Part shown: positions 14,901 through 25,560 of the stretch, piece after piece
Position numbering within the stretch: the stretch's first letter is position 1
Layout: each line of letters begins with the position of its first letter
NCBI GenBank assembly: GCA_963693305.1
Contig: OY855904.1
Span: 15,895,496-15,959,495, forward strand
Length of the DNA: 64,000 bases
Direction of reading: 5' to 3'
Source of the DNA: Meandrina meandrites
Taxonomy: Eukaryota > Cnidaria > Anthozoa > Scleractinia > Meandrinidae
Translations under genes and position numbers: made by a program
Notes under the pieces: model-generated
The model's input: only the letters and a program-made list of their open reading frames with translations
Told to the model about the DNA's origin: nothing
The model's database searches: none

Positions 14901-17900
14901 TCTGACTTGTCGCGACAAGTTTTGTTTTTGTCAAGAATTTTATGACATTTAAAACTTGTCCGCTAGTGCGAATCAGCCCTTATGCATGATGACGTCTTAT
15001 GCTCAAAATTCCAGATTTCAGATTTCAGATTCAGATTTTTTTATTATTTCACACTATTTACAGACATATTTTACTATCACACACTATTTACAGAAAATTC
15101 ATTAATTAAAATAAGGAAACTATAATAATAGTAAAGCCAAAACAAAATGTGCTCAGTGACCAAAGAAGCATATGCTTTCGTGTTGGTCACTGGCACGTTA
15201 AAAAAAGAAAAAAAAGACAAGACACATTAATTAATAAAAACAATAGAATAAAGGAAGTAAAATGTGATTAACAAAAGTATGCGAATTAAACAAGTTAAGT
15301 GAATAAATCATAATTAACTTATATACATAATTCAGAGAAATTATGCTGAAAAGTAATATTGAGTATTTAAAAGGTATAATTTATATTGCTTATAAAAGGA
15401 AGTGTAAGGCAGTTTTTTTAAAATCTGTTGGAATAATTTCCCACTACCTCTCTGGAACCTGTATTTTCATTCGCCCGCTATAAACACTACCTCTATTGTT
15501 ATTCAGGGCTAGGGGCATTGTTATGACCTGCTATCTATTGTTTTAAAAACCAATGAAGTAACTCGTTCCGAGAGGTAGTGGGCGACCCCAAAATTCACCA
15601 TCAAGCCTCGTTAACGCAAATTATTCTCAACCCTCTGCCACCTTCATGCAGTTTTCACGTGAAGCCTGAAATTAACAAACAATTAAGTTGAGCATGTTAG
15701 TCTATCGTTACACTTCTAAATCTAACTAGTACAGTTTTCTGTTTGCTTTTGTTATTTTCTATGATTTTACTGGTTTGTTCAAATTAGTTTGCATTTAACG
15801 TATATCTGAATTTATTAAGGTTCATTGTATAGGCAGTGATATATACCACTCATTCTGTAAATCTCGTATATACTCATAGTGGCTGATGATGATGTTTGAA
15901 ACATCAAAAAATGCTCCAAAACCTTAAAAGTGTTGTGTTTTTACAAATATTTATCTCTTTTCCATTTTTACCTCGCCAATAAGTAGCAACTGACATTCCA
16001 GAATTATTTCCTGGGAAAAGTTTAGTTTCAAGATTATATTATAATGACTCTTTTGATGTATGTCATTAAAATGTGTTAAAAATATCTGAAAATATTGCTT
16101 TTTCACACACACACAGTTATTAATCAAGAGCTAAATTCAATTCGTTTTTCCATCATAAGGCCGTACGTCAGCTGATGCAACCAGAAATCCAAGCAGGTGA
16201 TGTTTGTAGATTTCTCTTGGAACATCTTGTCACTGATGTAAGAAATGTATCGACCAGCCTGAAAAGGAGCGAAGATGAAGTGTTGCTGATGGTTCATCTC
16301 GTTTTATCTGAGATTATGAGCCGATCAACAATCAGTAAGTCAATATCACAATATCGACCTCAATGTCAACGATTTCAAATCCATCCTGTGCAGTTTTCTC
16401 AAGCATTTTACTTTTCTGGAGCAAAGAAATTGTCTGTTTTTGTGTTCAACTAAGTATATACTTATCTTACTGATCGTATATTAATTATTTTCATCGTAAA
16501 GGAGGACGTGATTATGATGGAAAATGGTCAACGAAAACAGGAAGAAAGGAATGGGAAAATGAGTTTGTAAACGTTTTTGCAAGACCTGTATGTACGGTAA
16601 GAGTTGTTGCTCTTAGCTCTTAAGGGGGTTGACTCTTAACAACCAATTTGTTTCTAAGGCAGGTTTCTAATTGCTATATTTTGGAAACAAAACCTCATAC
16701 AGATAACCTTTTTGCACGAGTTTGTTCTATTGAAGATTTCCTCCAAGAGTTTCAAGTCACGGTCATATTTAACGCATCACGTGACCAGAACAAAATAAAC
16801 CCTAAAGCTCAAACGGCGGAGCGTCAATAGATAAAGAACGTCCACATGCGTAATGTGACGTATCGTTTTCATGAAATTCGCATTATTATAATATAAGAGT
16901 TAGGGCCTAATATATACTCATATTTACAGACTTTCATCAGTAGCGTTTCCTTTTTTCGTGTAAACGGTAAAAGCATACGTCAGATTATAAAGACGGCTAC
17001 GTTATCTCTGATTCGTAAAAGAAATCGGAACTTTACATTGTTTCCGTGGAGTTTTAGGGATTTTAAATTCTAACGCGCGGTTTGGGACTGGCACTAGTTT
17101 CGCACGCGCAATGTTATATTTTTCAAAGCAGGTGTACCCCCTAACAAAATTCACCATTTAGCATTACAACAAGCTTCAAAATCGCTTGCTTCAAAATACA
17201 GTCTTCAGCCATTCTTTAGCAACTGCTCCAGATCTGTAGTTAAGAGTCTCCCCCCTTAAGAGGCTGTCCGTGTAAGAACCGACCATTCAATTTCGTTCGT
17301 TTTGTCGTCAGAAGAATTTGTCTGGCTTGGTTTGTTTAGATACTTGCGTTTGGCCATTTTCCCAGAATCGACCGTAGCGTAAGCTTGAATAACTGTTTTT
17401 GGCCGGAAACTGGAAGCACCGTATATGATTACGTAGTTTTAACACAACAAGATCATGTTTACGTCGAAATTCGAATAAAGTAATGAAGTCTGTTTTAAGC
17501 GTTAAATTACCAAACGGTCGCTTTGGAACTAACAGCCAAACTAATGAGTCACTAATGTTTTAAAACCATAACACAAGCCAAAATTTTTGTATTTAATATA
17601 AACATGTTGTTTGACTCCTGTAAGAGAAAATGAAGCATTTTCCGCCGAAAACTGGTCGGTTCTTAAACGCACAGCCTTTAATTTTCCATCTTTTTTCTTT
17701 CTTTGTTGGCTTGAGTAGTTATCAGTTTCCCTTTATGTAGCATCGTTGTCTCTCTCTTCATATTTCTGAAAAAGAACGCCAAGATTTTTAGATTTAAGCA
17801 GGAGCCATATTCCTTCCTGTTTTCACAGAACCTGGAGGAGCACTTGCAGAATTTCTATGCTCTGTCAGTCAACGACAGGAGATTGGGTAATGACAATCTC

Positions 17901-20900
17901 TTTTTGGTTTTCTTTCTTTCCTTTCCCATCCAAGCTCATACATTTTTGTTGTTTTTTTTTTGTCATTCCATACTCTTCGGTATATCCACACTCTTGACGC
18001 TGATTTTTTTGTTATGTTGCATAAATGTTCGAAAAAAGTGCTGTCCAGTTTTAAGTGTCTTGAATGAAAAGTTCTTAATGGTTAACTGTAGGAAATGATC
18101 CACTCATGAAAGAGATCTACGAGGTGGATTCCCTTCCCCCTGCTCGTACACCGGCAGACATCCATCCTGGACATGCGGCCTTTTGGAAGTACAGAACACG
18201 CGTGACAGTTGAGCTCGTCATTCGCCAGTTTCGAGACGTCAAGTCAAACATGGCTACTTGCAAGGTCCTTGGAAAGTTCCTTGCTGAGGTACATGTAATT
18301 TGATGAATGATAGCAGATGCAGGACACTTGTTAATTGGACAATTTTAATCTGTCTCTTTTTGTGTTTAGACATGATTCATTTTCTCTGTTATAGGAACAC
18401 AGCCTTCGAGTAATTCGTCATCTGCCGGACATATTGGCCTTTCAGAGGATATTGACGGATCGCTTTCACAGACGAATCGACAGAGACAAAGCCAGTCAGC
18501 TAAAGATACGAGAATTCGTGCAAGAATTCCCCAAAGGTTTAGCCCGTTTTCCATTTCCGAGTTACCTTATGCCTCTGCTTTTTAGAATGAAGCTTTCGGC
18601 GCAAAACCTTTGATATGAAATGAGTTTAACCCAAATACAAATACATGTTTACCCGGCACGTGGTCATTTTCTTCGAAACTGATTGGTGGTTTGCACTTAA
18701 CGAAAAAGAAAATAATGCACCGACAATTACCCACCAGGCTGAATTTTAATATAATTATCCGAACTCGGCTGTTGTGTATACTTGTTTCGACATTTACTAA
18801 TGGTCAATGGTATTCGTCGTCGTGTGTTCACAACGTCACATTTCCATTGCATTTGAACCGTAATTTGTCATAATAAGAGCATCATCATTACCCTGATGAC
18901 GACTTTAAAAAAGGGGCAGTTTCACGGGGGATATTACTTACTTATGACTTAATTCCTGCGCTCATTCACAAGATGCGCTTAGAACACCGAGGTGAAGATG
19001 TTAAATGAATTACTCAAAGGAGAGCAGAGTGTAATTAGTCTTAAGCGTTTTAACCAAGGCACATTGTCAGAGTTTGAAAACGTCTGCAATTTTTGATTGA
19101 AATGTCATGCCTGTGTAACTCATGATAATGCCTCTTTTGTTACTTTAGTGGACTAATATACGCATTTTTAACAAAGCCAGGCCATTACTGTAGGTTTCCA
19201 TTAATGTAAATATTTCTTTTTCCTTTGGACTTTTCGAAGTGATGCTCATGATACTGCCCCTTTAATTTTAGTCCAAAATGTTCAACTTTTTCTCCTTCCT
19301 ACATCCCTGTAAAATAATTACTTTAGGGAGCGCTTGATTTTGGTATAATACGCCACGAACGTAACCTTAAAATAAGAAATAAAGGGAACAAAAATAGACA
19401 TATTCCGCTTTTTATGCTACTTTGGCAAATCTGTCTCCAACGCAGGAGAAAACGTACCAAGAATCCAGTTTTTAATATCTAACTTTCATTCTGTAACGTT
19501 AATACAGTTGACGTATTCGGTAAAATGTTTCCAAACCATTAATTAATACATTCACTGTGTTTTTTTTTTGTTTTGTTTTTTTTTCAGGACAGAAAGAGAA
19601 CATAACAAAGTTATTCCAAAGTTTCAGGGCTGCATGGGATCAAGTTCGCCCTAAGTTGAATTCACAAGGTGACAACTGTTTTTCTTATTCAATGGGACAA
19701 GCAATCAGAATGCGGAAATCCCTAAATCATCGCAAGGCTTAAAAGGAACTGAAATTACAATAATGTGATAACCTTTTTTTCTCTCGTTTGCGACTATGAA
19801 AAATTTGCCTTGATATTTCTAGGACGTCTTGCTCCTACCAAAGAACAGTGCTCACAGTCTATCGAAATGACCTCTACCGTGTCTCTGTTGTTACCAGCTG
19901 ATGAAGGCGACGGTGTTTGTTGTAAAGGATTACTGTTCTTCTTGGTCAATACGCACAACGAGCTTGTTCAAGCATACCACAATGCTGTTAACTCCAACAG
20001 AAGTGCACGGTAAACTACATTTAATCTAACGTAACGAAATGTTAACTGAGGGCGTATGTGAATGGCAATATTTCTGTTTTGTTGTTGTTGTTTTATTCAT
20101 TGATTGACTCTTGTGTTAGTGCACACTCCTTCATTGGGCAGAATAATGGATTTATTTTAAAATCGAGCTTTCTTTTTATAGTCTGCAGGTTTTTCCCTCT
20201 CCCCACGAGACCAAACATTTAATCGCCCAACCGCTATTTCATTAACAAAGTTATAACTTGGACAATTACAACTGAATTCTAAAACCAAAATCATTTATTA
20301 CCCGAATAACAGAACCGCTGGCAAGATTCCTCTTTCTGAAGTGTCAGGGTCGCAGCTGATAGCGTATGACTCCGAAAAAGACCTGTTGCCTGTGATGCTG
20401 GCTAACTGCTCCTACTCATTAGAGGTGGGAAAGGAAACGCTACTACAGTACAACTGGGAAACACTTGAGAAGCAGATAATTGACAGGTTTATACGGGGAA
20501 GGCCTTTGGTAGATTTTGAGGTGAATATTGTTTTAGATATAAACCAAGCGATAAGCTAAAGATAAATTGCCATTTTGCCATCTTTGATTTTATTGTGTCA
20601 ATATTTGTTTAATTAGTTACTCGGTTTTGGTGTTGTTGCATGGTTGTTGTTGTTGTCCGTAAAACTGACTGTTTATCAAGACAGCGCAAACTTGTTAGAG
20701 TTTGTAACTGTTCTTACTCTTTTTACATGATTTTCAAGCGTCTTTGCTAGGAACACTATTTGCAAACTCTGACTTTACATTGATATGCCTTAAACGCTGA
20801 AATTGCAGTCAGGAATATTCATAACACAAATATTTGTTTGTCGCTGACTAACATCAAACATTTTAAACAACGTTTTGAAAAAAAACGTTTCGGCCGAGAA

Positions 20901-23900
20901 TCTTCGGCCTTCCTTGGTTTTGAAAAGGGCCAACGGCAGACAAATATTTGTGTTATTGATATGCCTTTGTTACATTTTTCTTAGGTGGACGATTTTATGT
21001 TTCGTGAGGATGCTCGTGATTTCAACTTTGACAGGTTGAGATCCAAGATTCCACAGGTTTGCACAATTTGTACCTGACAACAAATTCAATCGCAGTGGTG
21101 ATAATTCATAAATGGCGGAACGCGCGGAAGAGTTTGGGTCGAGTACTTGAAAGTGGGAGGCGCGGTGGCCTAATGGTTAGTGCGCTGGACTCCGGATCGG
21201 GCGGTCCGGGTTCGAGCCCTGGCCGGGGCACTGCGTTGTGTTCTTGGGCAAGATACTTTACTCTCATAGTGCCTCTCTCCACCCAGGTGTATAAATGGGT
21301 ACCGGCGAATTTAGTACTGCTGGGGGTAACCCTGCGATGGACTAGCATCCCGTCCAGGGGGGAGTAGCAATACTCCTAGTCGCTTCATGCTACGGAAACC
21401 GGGATAAGCTCCGGCCTGGTGGGCCACTAGGCTCATATGCAGACTTTACCTTTTACTTGAAAGCGAGGCGAGAGGGACTTCGCTTCGAACAAAAACAAAG
21501 CAAAGTGTGGAAAAATCAAGTAGTATCACTTGTAATTCTTGAAATATCTCGTCAGTTAGAACGTGATTCTTGACTGTTGATGACTGTTATTGAAATCCCT
21601 GGTTTTACAACCAGGCTACTTTCGTTTTTTAGTGGAAGACCCTGGAAGCTGAGTATAGAAACAGGATTTAGAAAGGAACATAGAGCCAAAAAGGAAAAAA
21701 AAGGAACTCAAGTAGCGTGGATTGAAACTACACACGAATAAGCAGTGAGGAGACTGAGCCGAGAAAATCAATGCGGTTTTCCTACTTTTTTGTGCTGACT
21801 TGGAAACCGTACGACCATATCTGCTGTTTTAAACCCAGGAATTTCAGTAGCAGTCATCAACAGTCAATAATCACTTTCTAACAAACTAGATATTTCTAGA
21901 TTACAAGAGACACTACTTGCATTCCCTATACTCGACCCAAACTCTTCCGTGCAGTCCGCCCTTTATGAATAAGGTGTATATTTTGTCTCTTATTCAGTGG
22001 TAAATCTCGGATATAATCTGTCTTTTGGCGAAGTAAGGAACTTACACATGAAAATCTTGTTGAAAGTGTTGAGATGAGCCATGGTACGTTGCTCCGACGA
22101 AGGGCTAGCGCTCGAAACGTTAGCTTTTCCCGCGTTTCGGCGGTTTGTTTACCTTTATTTACCATTATCAACTTCCAGTTGATAATCAATTTACTAGGCA
22201 TCATCGGATACAGGTACACTCGCTGCATTTCTTGATCTAACACAATACATTGTTTTCTTTCCGCCTTCTGAAGGAACCCATTCCAGGGCACATACGGAGT
22301 CAGATTCTGTCCGAGATGAAAGATCTCAGGAATGTGTGTGATTTGCTTTCAACACTGGAAATGGCTATCGGCTTTCTGTCCACAGCTGGTGGAGATCCAG
22401 AAATGAAAATCAACGACTACTTTAAAACCGTGCTTCTACTTACTGATGGAAAATCGAATTTAAAGAGCAAGAAGGTATACAATGTGTTAAGACCTGAATT
22501 CGGACGCTGACATCTAAATAATATACTTCTCTGAATATCAAGTTCTTGCCTTATAAACTTCGCTCTCACATGAACCAATTTGATCTGTCATCCTCGTTAG
22601 TGTTATCAAAACTACAAACTGGGCGGAGCCTCGGCCACATATCAAAATTATTAGTAATATTCTTTATATTTCTATTCTGTTTTATATTCTGTCGTTTTAA
22701 TTTTAATCTCCTTTTAGTGCAGACTTTGAGGACCACTCTGTTATGTGCTGTTTCGATCTTTTTTAGGCTCAGCAATCTTGCAGCTTAACTCACATTCTGG
22801 ATCTGTGGTCCACACTTGCTGTTGCGCGCGCAAATTTTTTGATGAAAAATGGCCAGGTAGGTTTTTAGTAGAATTCGAAAACACTTTTAAACAATCATTA
22901 AAACAGTTGCATAAGATTTGCCCAAGCCTCGTTTACACGAGTTTCTAGTCAATCTTCGCCAGTATTCCCTACTTTTTCTTTCTTGGTGGAATTTGTTCAT
23001 GATGAAATTTACAAGTTTGCACTGTGCCGGAAAACGAGGATTGCCGGGCGAAATTAGCTTGTCTAGTGTGGATATAGATATGGGCATTTACAATGCGACT
23101 ACTCCGGGGCATCCTGAATAAAATTAACCAATCACAGTGTTAATTGAAAAAAAAGGATACGGACATTTTTTAGCAAAGGACCAATGACGTTCTAGGACGC
23201 AAACAACCTTAACCCTAAAAAATGTCCCTATCCTTTGTTTTCAATTAACACTGTGATTGGTTAAAATTGTTCAGGGCGCCTCGGTTCGAGTAGTCGCATT
23301 GTAAAAGAAATTTCAAAAACATGAAACTTTTCGCGTCAGGCTAGCCACGAAATATTTATTCACATGAAACTTTTCACTAATATAAAAAGACCATTTCTGG
23401 ACAGAAGCTGTAATAAATGAACATGGCTACTTTTTCTTTCACTCTTGAAAAAGTGTCAGGCAGTTAGCATATGAAAAATGACTACTACTAACGTTTTACT
23501 TAGAGGTTCTGTTTCTATTGAATCAGTGTCAATGAATGCTTCTTCTCTTAGGACCCGTTTGAAGAAGTCCCAGAGATTTTCAAAACGGAAATGCCGCGTT
23601 CGGCAATAACACACTTCAGTGCAGCTTTGAAAAAAGTCAACATCGAGTTGTTTTTGAGTAAAGTGCTTGAAGTCATCACATTGTGGCTTGCTCAAGAAGA
23701 AGAACAAACTGGAGAGATGGGGTAAAGTGTTTTTTTTTTAACTTTCTTCATGTCACAGACATGTAAAGATTCGAGAGTATTACTGAATAGTCACCAAAAT
23801 GAACGCCAATTATCTTGAAAAACTTTTATACTTGTGCTGTGAATGTAAATATGTAGTTTTGCCGAAGCAGCATCATAAACACTCTTGTTCCTTGGCCATT

Positions 23901-24468
23901 TCAATTTGACAAGAAATAAAATACCAAGAGCGGCAACAAACATAATACATTGACTACGCATGGTTTGAAAAAAGAATCTAAAATTAACTTGAAGTTTTGC
24001 ATGCTACAGCACGCATCTACAGAAGTGACAGTTCCAAAAAATATATAAAATTACAAAGCGAGCTACTGGTAACTAACGAAACAATAATGATAACAAAAGG
24101 TGAGAGCTAATAAAGCTAAAAAGTTTCACAGCCAACGTTGTCATTAAGGGTGGTTTTCTTCAGCCCCGTATTAACAATGTAAACGGTACACTGGTTATAT
24201 ATACGTTAATATGACTGACTAATCAATTAACTACAAGTTGATTGCTTTTTTACATTGTAACATTTTGTGTTCCGTACAAAAACAAAACATAAGATTTCCT
24301 TTTTTTAACTGCAGACTTGGGGAGTATTTGTCAAGGTATTCAGAAGATTACACCGACGCAGATGAAATTCCTGAAGATGTCTGTGTAAAACATGTGATCT
24401 ATGCGTGGCAGCTTGCACTAGACGTTCGTGAACGAGACCAAGGGCGAAGAAGGTCAATGATGTCCTAA
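579..24468 (+). CDS. RNF213: RNF213-like giant E3 ubiquitin ligase, copy 1 (3' part, 29 exons)
   Basis: This is the C-terminal ~1,420 codons of an RNF213/mysterin-type ligase; the AAA+ part must lie left of the window. Exons: 579-751, 1054-1263, 1578-1780, 3135-3243, 3350-3450, 3734-3982, 4489-4600, 5215-5640, 6332-6451, 6702-6815, 7009-7065, 8475-8675, 9097-9175, 10145-10179, 10536-10639, 10734-10878, 16160-16334, 16502-16596, 17829-17886, 18092-18288, 18395-18536, 19588-19668, 19823-20009, 20313-20520, 20985-21056, 22274-22474, 22767-22856, 23552-23721, 24315-24468. All have AG/GT borders and every phase joins in frame to the stop at 24466-24468. Diagnostic RNF213 blocks: CNAFFMEIVSVFCF, LVYGERYREVRDA, SFLPTMPED plus the RZ finger, TGHILGDPQ, LPDILAFQR, LIAYDSEKDLLP, AIGFLSTAGGDP, DPFEEVPEIF. 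Family role: cytosolic ubiquitylation in antimicrobial and lipid-droplet biology. No RING finger is found before the CNAFF block, where vertebrate RNF213 has it. The first exon listed may not be the first in the window. Confidence 0.9.
3537..3588. repeat. (TTTG)n microsatellite
   Basis: About 13 tandem TTTG units in the intron before the exon at 3734. They produce a spurious Asn-Lys-Gln-Thr repeat ORF on the minus strand. Confidence 0.95.
4084..4235. repeat. Inverted-repeat dispersed element
   Basis: The motif GGGGTTCAAC near 4098 is mirrored by GGGTTCAACCCC near 4203, with GC-rich outer ends (GGCGCCC and GGCGGGCGC). This suggests a small non-autonomous element in the intron before exon 4489-4600. 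No coding capacity is supported. Confidence 0.35.
4738..5034. repeat. CACAG/CATAG/TATAG microsatellite split by a MITE
   Basis: Tandem 5-mers (CACAG drifting to CATAG) run from 4738 to about 4801 and resume from about 4958 to 5034, ending as TATAG units. The interruption at about 4811-4951 has a 17-bp inverted end, GTAGCAGCTCTCGTAAG. Its core contains AATGCCCCTAGCCC, shared with the elements at 15.5 and 43.4 kb, so a transposon appears to have landed inside a microsatellite. Confidence 0.75.
5693..5885 (+). pseudogene. Partial duplicate of RNF213-like exon 5215-5640, lying in the next intron
   Basis: From about 5700 the sequence repeats the exon interior: ELQVDSLDAVAEARYTLGM is encoded here against ELQVKSLDAVAKARYALGM in the exon, followed by the shared EFLYLSC block. 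After a ~27-bp insertion that brings a stop codon, it continues through the region matching exon positions ~5420-5500 and ends near 5885. Flanking splice sites are missing, so it is a local tandem duplication that decayed rather than an alternative exon. Confidence 0.8.
7455..7590. repeat. Palindromic dispersed repeat
   Basis: GCGTTGGATACGAG and its complement CTCGTATCCAAC flank a GC-rich core GGCGCGAAGCGCC, followed by GGAATAATTGTTTTATTAAA. A close relative lies at 26,774-26,893. It is part of a larger repeat-like tract (7.44-8.35 kb) that has no supported gene and lies in the intron before exon 8475-8675. Confidence 0.6.
8919..8977. repeat. (TAA)n microsatellite
   Basis: About 19 tandem ATA/TAA triplets in the intron between exons 8475-8675 and 9097-9175. 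Confidence 0.95.
9765..9985. repeat. Foldback repeat (~75-bp arms)
   Basis: The stretch from AAATTTAAATACTCGAAACT to TCAAAATGCCTGT (about 9776-9840) returns inverted at 9912-9977 with few mismatches, around a ~70-bp loop. It lies in the intron between the first two RZ exons and may be the hairpin core of a MITE beginning near 9550. Confidence 0.7.
10194..10276. repeat. (ATTC)n microsatellite
   Basis: Imperfect then perfect ATTC/TTCA repeats just downstream of the short RZ exon 10145-10179. Confidence 0.95.
11181..11951. mobile_element. Terminal-inverted-repeat transposon, non-autonomous
   Basis: The ends match as inverted repeats over about 58 bp with one mismatch, beginning ATGCTTGTCAAA. 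AAATAGG flanks both sides (11173-11179 and 11952-11958) as a probable target duplication; with one mismatched base it could be 8 bp, as in hAT elements. It contains an open frame at 11198-11662 (-) but no recognised transposase. It sits in the 5.3-kb intron of RNF213-like copy 1, only 5 bp from the start of the next element. Confidence 0.75.
11198..11662 (-). CDS. Unrecognised 154-codon ORF inside a TIR element
   Basis: An uninterrupted frame starting with Met at 11662. The product is hydrophilic, with a middle rich in Asn, Gln and Arg and an Arg-rich C-terminal part (GGRMNRRRSR). No domain, signal peptide or membrane segment is visible. Its last codons overlap the left terminal repeat of the element. 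It could be a remnant of an element-encoded protein or a chance frame; I do not recognise it. Confidence 0.25.
   Translation of the reverse strand: MTSRPTCEWTTLQNSNMAAEEGRIQRIVRDIVSSEIGEPNLPTNVQVYQSNREAPVNTGGGFQNVNEELRCRFQIPRRFPVNGDRECALSPLLAPNAERQAPQQQIASSFNPSFNYGGRMNRRRSRHQGTLLTHMEARGVHHGNSVHKYHSSTF
12339..14519. repeat. Large inverted repeat inside the PIF-like element
   Basis: Left arm 12,339 to ~13,021 and right arm ~13,035-14,519 are near-identical reverse complements separated by about 13 bp. The right arm is lengthened by the 796-bp TTAA element at 13,298. Mirror ORFs of 71 codons (12,796 + and 13,261 -) and the mirrored GGTCACACCACGCCCCATA block at the outer edges are by-products of this symmetry, not genes. 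Confidence 0.9.
13298..14093. mobile_element. TTAA-flanked element (piggyBac-type duplication), 796 bp
   Basis: 20-bp inverted ends GGCCGCGCTGGACCCTTGCT are flanked by TTAA at 13294-13297 and 14094-14097. The opposite arm of the enclosing inverted repeat (near 12,745-12,760) shows the empty site, proving insertion at one TTAA. There is no transposase ORF; an internal inverted pair (TGTGTTCTGGTC near 13,645 and ~13,780) adds a second fold. Confidence 0.9.
15010..15330 (-). repeat. Possible LINE 3' tail
   Basis: Repeated CAGATTTCAGATT units followed by a T-run and CACACTATTTACAG resemble the 3' end of a non-LTR retrotransposon in reverse orientation. There is no reverse-transcriptase coding nearby, so this rests on composition and arrangement alone. 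Confidence 0.3.
15472..15584. mobile_element. MITE with CACTACCTCT ends
   Basis: Inverted ends CACTACCTCT / AGAGGTAGTG surround a core with GGGCTAGGGGCATTGTTATG. The same element, in the opposite orientation, sits inside the SINE at 43.4 kb, and the core is shared with the element at 4.8 kb. It occupies the 5.3-kb intron of RNF213-like copy 1. Confidence 0.75.
17260..17677. mobile_element. TTAA-flanked MITE, 418 bp, GAGGCTGT-type ends
   Basis: TTAA at 17256-17259 and 17678-17681 flanks inverted ends GAGGCTGTCCGTGTAAG / (inverted) AGGCTGTGCGTTTAAG that continue into AAGAACCGACCA on both sides. The outer bases match the ends of the 3.85-kb element at 31,867, so both may be moved by one transposase. 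It lies in the intron between exons 16502-16596 and 17829-17886. Confidence 0.8.
21100..21972. mobile_element. TIR element carrying a SINE insertion
   Basis: A ~45-bp end containing GGAAGAGTTTGGGTCGAGTA (21,127-21,146) recurs inverted at 21,929-21,972, and inner segments (near 21,560 and 21,865) are also mirrored around the centre. The SINE at 21,154 splits its left arm. A diverged second copy occupies about 25,970-26,765. It has no transposase and lies in the intron before exon 22274-22474. Confidence 0.75.
21154..21453 (+). mobile_element. tRNA-derived SINE, copy 1
   Basis: The head resembles a tRNA: TGGCCTAATGGTTAGTG as A box and GGTTCGAGCCC as B box. It is followed by an unrelated body (TAAATGGGTACC, GGGATAAGCTCCGGCCTG) and a pyrimidine-rich end. 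A 10-bp target duplication TACTTGAAAG flanks it (21,144-21,153 and 21,454-21,463), showing intact retrotransposition. The second copy is at 43,244. Coding frames across it are spurious. Confidence 0.93.
23087..23305. mobile_element. MITE, 219 bp, long inverted arms
   Basis: TTTACAATGCGACTACTC at the left end and its complement at the right end bracket arms of ~85 bp that pair almost throughout (AACCAATCACAGTGTTAATT and its mirror). Intronic, between exons 22767-22856 and 23552-23721. Confidence 0.85.
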
Positions 24469-25009
24469 AAATTTGTGGATTCTGGAAACTTTACGTATTC
24501 TGTGTTTAATTAAATAGATTACTGGTAACATGAACTTTTCGTTAGACTGTCGTCAGGGAACTTTTCTAAACCTCTAGTCTAATTACATGTAAGGTCTAAC
24601 GAACAGAAAGTTAAATGCAAAACAATAATTGATTTTTTCTTAATAAGATATTAGAATTTTAATTCACTGAAAAAGAACTTTATACTCAAGCGCAACTGTA
24701 TTAAGTTTACCGAGAGTAAAGCAAAGTGAAAAGTTTCATTTTTGTTATCGTTATCACGTTAGGTTCAATGTAGAACATGGGTTAGTAACATTAGTTCTTT
24801 TATTCTTACGGAAAATAAAGCTTTGTTAAGTTTAGCATTTATCCAAGAAAGAATTAAATAGATGGGCCAGCTCCGCCAAGTGGGTAACAAGAAAATATTT
24901 TCTTTTATTATCAGCACCTGTGTTCGACTTTGAAGCTTTGAAACCGTTTTTTTCAAACGGCGCTAAATACATCAGTATTGATTAATTGACAAATTCCACA
25001 AAAGTTCCA
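24469..25009. other. Intergenic stretch after RNF213-like copy 1
   Basis: AT-rich sequence following the stop at 24,466-24,468. It probably holds the 3' UTR and polyadenylation site of the gene; AATAAA occurs at 24,813-24,818, too far downstream for confidence. No coding exon is supported. Confidence 0.5.
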
Positions 25010-25560
25010 ACGTGTTTGAACTTTTTATAATCCTCAAGACTGACCCCAAACTTTTTCTTAAGTTCCAGTTGGCTTATATCCTTGGAATCCGTCAATGCCT
25101 GCAGGACCTAAACGATTATCAAGAGATAAATGGTATGATCGCACCCTTTACGCACGCAAAAACTTGCGGGGCCACGAAGTAAATACGAGTTTGAAAATGA
25201 GCTCTTGCGAGCGTTTTTCCAGTTATGGCCACCTCATTCATTTTGTCTTTGTCAACCCACACGACTACTTGCCTCTCATTTTGCCGCAGAGACCCCCTGT
25301 TTGATATACGAAGGAATTTCTTTTGGAACATAAAAGAATATTTGATGGCGCTACCTTGTCGATCAAACGCCCAATCACCATCAGTTCGGGTTGAAATAGC
25401 ACCAAAGCTAATCTTTGCTTGTCCTGTTACTTTTGATTCTTGTGCCAAGAGATTGGAGAATAGCAGATCTTCCCCATGATCTTAGCTTTGTGGAAGCCCA
25501 GCAATGTAAATTTCTCAGCAGTATCGAGGTGTTAGTAAACAAAGGACGCCTTAATCCAGA
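25010..25560 (-). pseudogene. SGNH-hydrolase 3' pseudogene fragment
   Basis: It aligns with the last third of the SGNH gene at 27.8 kb (positions ~27,830-28,440). Shared stretches include the coding for KISFGAISTRTDGDW/AFDRQGS (against RTDAFGGWVSSRSGS there), VVVWVDKDKMNEVAITGK and FQTRIYFVA. Frame breaks near 25,110 and an altered end remove the terminal strand. The whole SGNH catalytic part is absent, so it cannot be an active esterase. A truncated tandem duplicate is the simplest reading. Confidence 0.88.

Larger units (their letters stand above)
11964..14979. mobile_element. PIF/Harbinger-like non-autonomous element, 3.0 kb, TTA target duplication
   Basis: The left end GGGTCAATTCGCACTAGCGG is matched by the inverted right end (21 of 24 bases identical over the longer repeat). 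TTA flanks both sides (11961-11963 and 14980-14982), the TWA-type duplication of PIF/Harbinger elements. Subterminal zones at ~12,050-12,265 and ~14,890-14,970 carry many ACAAG/GACAAGT motifs in both orientations, resembling transposase-binding arrays. No transposase ORF is seen. The interior is a large inverted repeat that holds a further TTAA element. Confidence 0.75.
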
